64,000 nt of DNA from Ophiura sarsii (taxonomy: Eukaryota > Echinodermata > Ophiuroidea > Amphilepidida > Ophiuridae), in NCBI GenBank assembly GCA_035610835.1, contig CM069456.1:31665359-31729358 (forward strand), read 5' to 3'. The position numbers were made by a program, and so were the translations under genes. Positions 60,301 to 64,000 of this stretch are shown here, piece after piece. The first letter of the stretch is position 1. Every line of letters begins with the position of its first letter. The notes under the pieces are model-generated. The model had not been told where the DNA came from and made no database searches. It saw nothing but the letters and a program-made list of their open reading frames with translations.

Positions 60301-61139
60301 AGGGGGCAACAAGACGCAAACGTATCATTTGTTTACAATATATTTCAAATGAAATACATTCCCTGAAGAAGAAAAAATCCATCTTGAACGAATAATACCT
60401 TTTACGTAAAACGTATCGAGTTATTTACTGTGCTAGAAACACATCTTAAGTCAATGATATATTCAGTGAAACCTGTTTTGGACCAAATCCGGGAAATGAT
60501 AAATTAAAGATTATTGTAGTCTGAAATCCTTGTTGGATGAAATGCATCTATAAAATAATACATTAATATGTTATTACGAAAAAAAGCTGTCTGCAACATT
60601 TCCATGGAGATGAAAAAGCGCTCTCTAAGACCACACCCACCACCAGACACTAATAATAACATTAATAATAATAATAACACTAACGCAGTGATTAGTTTGT
60701 TAGCCAGGAACAACTGTAAAAAGCGCCCCCTACGGTGACACACACAATCTGACGTATATACCCAAATGGCCAAGGTTCAGTCAAATAAAAAATGAACATT
60801 TGGAGAAAATGTCTATATTTATTAAACTTTTTGGGAAAAGGGGGAGGAAGTGCAATGAATGGAAGATCCTCACTTTGATACGATTTACTTAAATTGCCCC
60901 TTTTTTGTTTTGCACGACGCAAAACGTATCAAAATTGATACGTTTTGCGTCGAGTTGCCCTTTTTTGTTCTATCTTATTCGCCAATATCGCAAAACGTAT
61001 CAATTTTGGTACATTTTGCGTTGTTGATACGTTTTGCGTCGCTACAAATGGGCGCATGCCGCCTGACTAATAAACAAATACAGAGACGTAGATATTACTC
61101 GTACGAAGTCCGAAATGCGAGTAAAGCAGTGAACTTGAT

Positions 61140-61335
61140 CAAAATAAAGGGCGGCTTGATGACTTCCTCAAGGCGGTTCGGCCGGTACCCAGGCAATCCG
61201 GCCCGTGAGGACCCGGTGAGGAGGTGGTATGCACCCGGTGAGGACACGGTGAGAACGGTAAACTAGCACTGCATGAGGACGGTGAGCCCGGTACCAGACC
61301 GGTGAGGACCCGGTATAGACCCGGTAAAGAAAGAT
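61140..61335. repeat. GC-rich block with GGTGAGGACCCGGT repeats
   Basis: About ten degenerate tandem copies of a ~12-20-bp unit with consensus GGTGAGGACCCGGTA, from 61,200 to 61,335. Composition is unlike the neighbours. A related motif occurs at the left of the foldback (54,690-54,730). Confidence 0.75.
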
Positions 61336-61339
61336 ATGG

Positions 61340-62410
61340 ACTCGGTGATAAAAAAAAGATCAATTCGGCCGTTGACATTTTTTGCTGATTGTTCACCGTG
61401 CTGATAAAGACAGTCAAAAATCATCGGAAAAATTAAACGGTTCCTGTTTTTTTTCTGATGAACACATTTTAGTGTCGAATTTCAGTATTTTCTCTATCCG
61501 ATGCGTGAATGGTCCAAGCTCTAATTTAATGTCATTCTCTTCATTGTTTCAATACGATTTGATGAAATTTTAGGCGATAAAAGAACAACAGAGGGCACTT
61601 GCTATTATGTTACGAATTTCAAATTTATAAGCGATGTACATGTTCACATTTGCTATGATTTCAAAGAGGAACAGTTGGCAGGCTCTGGAAAGAGAGGAAT
61701 GCTCCCACCATGTCCGTTTAGTCAGCAGAAAAAAATCAATTGGAATTAAAAAAAACCTCATGCATATATATTATGATTCCATGAATCTTACACAGAAATA
61801 ACACATATGAAAATATTTGTATAATTCTTTTTTCCCCTCTATTCATACAACTTGTACTTAATTGAACTATCATTTTGATTCCTGAAATGATATTTGATTT
61901 TGATTGATTTTGACATAAACACATTCAAGGTAACGTCAATACAGCAATTTGGTGTGGCCCGACGTTCGTCTGCAATCAAATTCACCAAAGTTTCCCGTCA
62001 AAATTTGGCTACTAGTATTCCTTTTGAGATCCATTCACCCCTTATGAAAGAAGTGACCTTCCACACAAATTGTGTTACCTGCATAGGTGACTCTATTTGA
62101 AATCCGCACTCCTTGTGTGGAGGATTAAGGTCATATGTCTTCTATATGGGGGTGTATTGATTTCAACTGGAATAGTCCCTTCTCCCTGCCGAATAGTCAT
62201 TGACCGATCCTCAACTCTAGGTTATTGATTGTGATGTACGAGATCATAGAATGTGAAGACATGGATGGAGAAGTATGTGTTTTCCTTTGAGACTACGCTC
62301 AACTCGAAAGGCTGTATAATATTTTGTTCTGGAATGAAATAACTTCTCCAGATGCGTTAGATTTGAAAAGATCGTACTCATAAGTTTGAGTTTACACATA
62401 ACTGGGTTAA
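61340..62410. other. Non-coding stretch
   Basis: No gene is supported. The one notable structure is a weak hairpin near 62,050-62,145 (GACCTTCCACACAA against TTGTGTGGAGGATTAAGGTC), probably the remnant of another small transposon. Confidence 0.5.
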
Positions 62411-62414
62411 GTAT

Positions 62415-62867
62415 CGTCAGCCTGCTTCGATAATTGCCTAACTCACTTTTCAGCAAAACTGAGTTTTTTGCATAAATCATGACTTCATTACATTATGCAC
62501 ATGCTGTTATAATACCTAAGTCATTGACCAATCAAAAGTGTTGATAAATGAAGAGTTTTGTTGAAAAAGGGCCACCAGACCACTCCAACATGTTACTCAT
62601 TTTGCATTATTGAATTTGCATTGACAAATCCATGGAATTAATCAAATTATTGTATGGCTGTGTTCATCTGTTTCTATATGACTTGGATTAGTGCATCCAT
62701 GCACGCCAATTGAGGCATCAACAATCAAAGGCACATTCCACATAATGAAAATCCATCCATCAATAATACAAAATGAGTAACAGGTACACAGGTAACAGGT
62801 TTCATACTTTTGTTGTTTTCTAAGAACTAGAAAAAATGAGTTAGGCAATTATCGAAGCAGGCTGACG
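62415..62867. mobile_element. 453-bp MITE with GTAT target duplication
   Basis: Perfect 31-bp terminal inverted repeats (beginning CGTCAGCCTGCTTCGATAAT) at 62,415-62,445 and 62,837-62,867 are flanked by GTAT at 62,411-62,414 and 62,868-62,871. There is no coding capacity. Perfect ends suggest a recent insertion. Confidence 0.9.
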
Positions 62868-62871
62868 GTAT

Positions 62872-64000
62872 ATGTCTGTAAAACTTCACAAATAGTGTTG
62901 CATCAATCTCATCGGTGAATGTGTGTATGTATTAATTTGTTTATGTTCAAAATATTAGAAATATTTAAATTTTTGTCAAACATGCTAGTCATACAATATA
63001 TAGGTGTGAGCGAAACGCACATACTATCAATTCTACAAAACGCCTAATTAGAGATGTTTGTCCCTCTATTGTAGATCTATGACGAAACATGTATCCAAGC
63101 CTGATCGATTGATTACGAAATCCATATTGTTGATAAAAAACCGTGATAAGTTAGCTTTAGCTTTTCTATGTTTGAGCACATATATCATAAGATGATTTTA
63201 GTGACACACAAAAAAACGAAAACAAAATGTTGACGAATTCTATCACGATTCACGATGAGGAGTACATAAAGTGTACATAAGTGTTCACATTAACACTTTC
63301 CACGCGGCAGGCGTCTGCAGACGACAGTTCCAAAATTGAACAAAATGTTTTGAAAATGTCAGAATTATTGAATTTCATCAACATATTTGGAATTACCATG
63401 AGAAATGCATTCAAATAAGTACAAACATGCCCAGTATTGGTTCAGTAATTCTTGAGATAGACTTTGAACGTTTGGAAAGGTTTCTGAAAAATATGTTTTG
63501 TATAATAGCCGCGTGTAAAGTGTTAAGGCAAAAGTATAATGTAAGCCCTGATTTTCAAACAACTATTGCGTTTGTGATTTTATCTGAAAGTATTCGTTAT
63601 TGAAGAAAACACATTGTATGCACAGTATTATTCAGTTTTCATTGCCACTTCATAAGTATCACCCAATCAAACATTGCGCCTTTCATTGTACTTTATTTAT
63701 TCATTTTACATATGGACCGCTTGTATATATTGTGAATCAGAAAAATGATATTTCTGTCATTGTTTTGTAAGCTGAGATTTTAAATTTCATTATAATTTTC
63801 AATTGAATGAACAGATTTCCCTTGTATTTCTGTATTCACTGTTTTCTTTCATTTGTCATCTGAGAATTTAAATTAAATTGATAAAATAAGTTAAATTGAA
63901 AAAGTGCACTGGTATTTCTGCATGACACTTTCGTTTTTATTATGATTTTGAGGTTTTGAATTACATTTTGATTACATATTCAAATAAACAATACATATCC
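62872..64000. other. Non-coding AT-rich stretch
   Basis: No gene, transposon end or tandem array that I can support. The only small symmetry noticed is CGTCTGCAGACG at about 63,311. Confidence 0.5.

Larger units (their letters stand above)
55137..61045. mobile_element. Foldback-type transposon, ~5.9 kb
   Basis: The two outer ends are a perfect 22-bp inverted repeat (GTAGCGACGCAAAACGTATC plus AA at 55,137-55,158; complement at 61,024-61,045). Inside, the arms mirror each other in order: palindromic terminal-motif dimer (55,230-55,265 against 60,916-60,951), GATCTTCCATTTATTGCACT block (55,313 against ~60,846), AGGGGGCGCTTTTTA block (55,469 against ~60,721), TTA-rich microsatellite, CTGAATATATCATTGACTTAAG block, then long arrays. 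Left arrays read plus-wise (about 55,990-57,780) and right arrays in reverse (about 58,250-60,300). A ~450-bp unrelated centre separates the arms. No transposase frame is visible, so it would need one in trans. Confidence 0.82.

Noticed and set aside
61894..62100. 68-codon ORF in the right-hand flank
   Set aside because: There is no recognisable domain or codon signal, and it overlaps a weak hairpin that looks like a transposon remnant.

Overview
This is a eukaryotic nuclear window, AT-rich and dominated by repeats. It contains no bacterial-style gene packing. The only convincing protein-coding genes are three tandem copies, all on the minus strand, of one intronless gene. It encodes a 1,078-residue leucine-rich-repeat G-protein-coupled receptor (LGR/relaxin-receptor/GRL101-like) with a CUB-like N-terminus. 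This receptor type and the transposon-rich, AT-rich DNA suggest a marine invertebrate, perhaps an echinoderm, hemichordate or other invertebrate deuterostome. I cannot fix the species from sequence alone.

Layout: about 171-53,795 is a tandem segmental triplication. Unit 1 runs about 171-17,823, unit 2 about 17,824-39,980, and unit 3 about 39,981-53,795; unit 3 lacks the last ~3.7 kb of the other two. Each unit has a left flank, the receptor gene, then a long non-coding stretch holding a tRNA-derived SINE-like element, a 46-bp minisatellite and other shared repeats. The receptor is intact in units 2 (22,783-26,019) and 3 (41,643-44,879). In unit 1 (3,125-6,356) a 5-bp deletion at 4,320/4,321 breaks the frame exactly between ectodomain and seven-helix domain.

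Comparing the three units gives 'empty sites', so many insertions can be called from sequence alone. Unit 1 alone has a 385-bp element with TTA target duplication (1,273-1,657), a palindrome-rich insert (2,029-2,274), a fourfold 114-bp array (2,365-2,820), an AT-rich insert (11,722-12,072) and a LINE 3' end (about 13,265-13,525). Unit 2 alone has 3.1-kb (18,472-21,570) and 1.7-kb (31,411-33,129) TIR elements. Unit 3 alone has a 394-bp element (53,228-53,621). Units 1 and 2 share a MITE with ACTT target duplication. Units 2 and 3 share a Tc1-like inverted dimer. The conflicting sharing patterns suggest unequal exchange or gene conversion among the units.

About 53,795-54,520 is non-coding with two small hairpins. 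About 54,525-61,340 holds the most striking structure: a ~5.9-kb foldback element (55,137-61,045). Its ends are a perfect 22-bp inverted repeat, and each ~2.7-kb arm is a degenerate ~150-200-bp tandem array that repeats the terminal motif. A 641-bp mariner-type MITE sits inside its right arm, and GC-rich repeat-bearing blocks flank it. About 61,340-64,000 has no gene I can support, but contains a clean 453-bp MITE (62,415-62,867).
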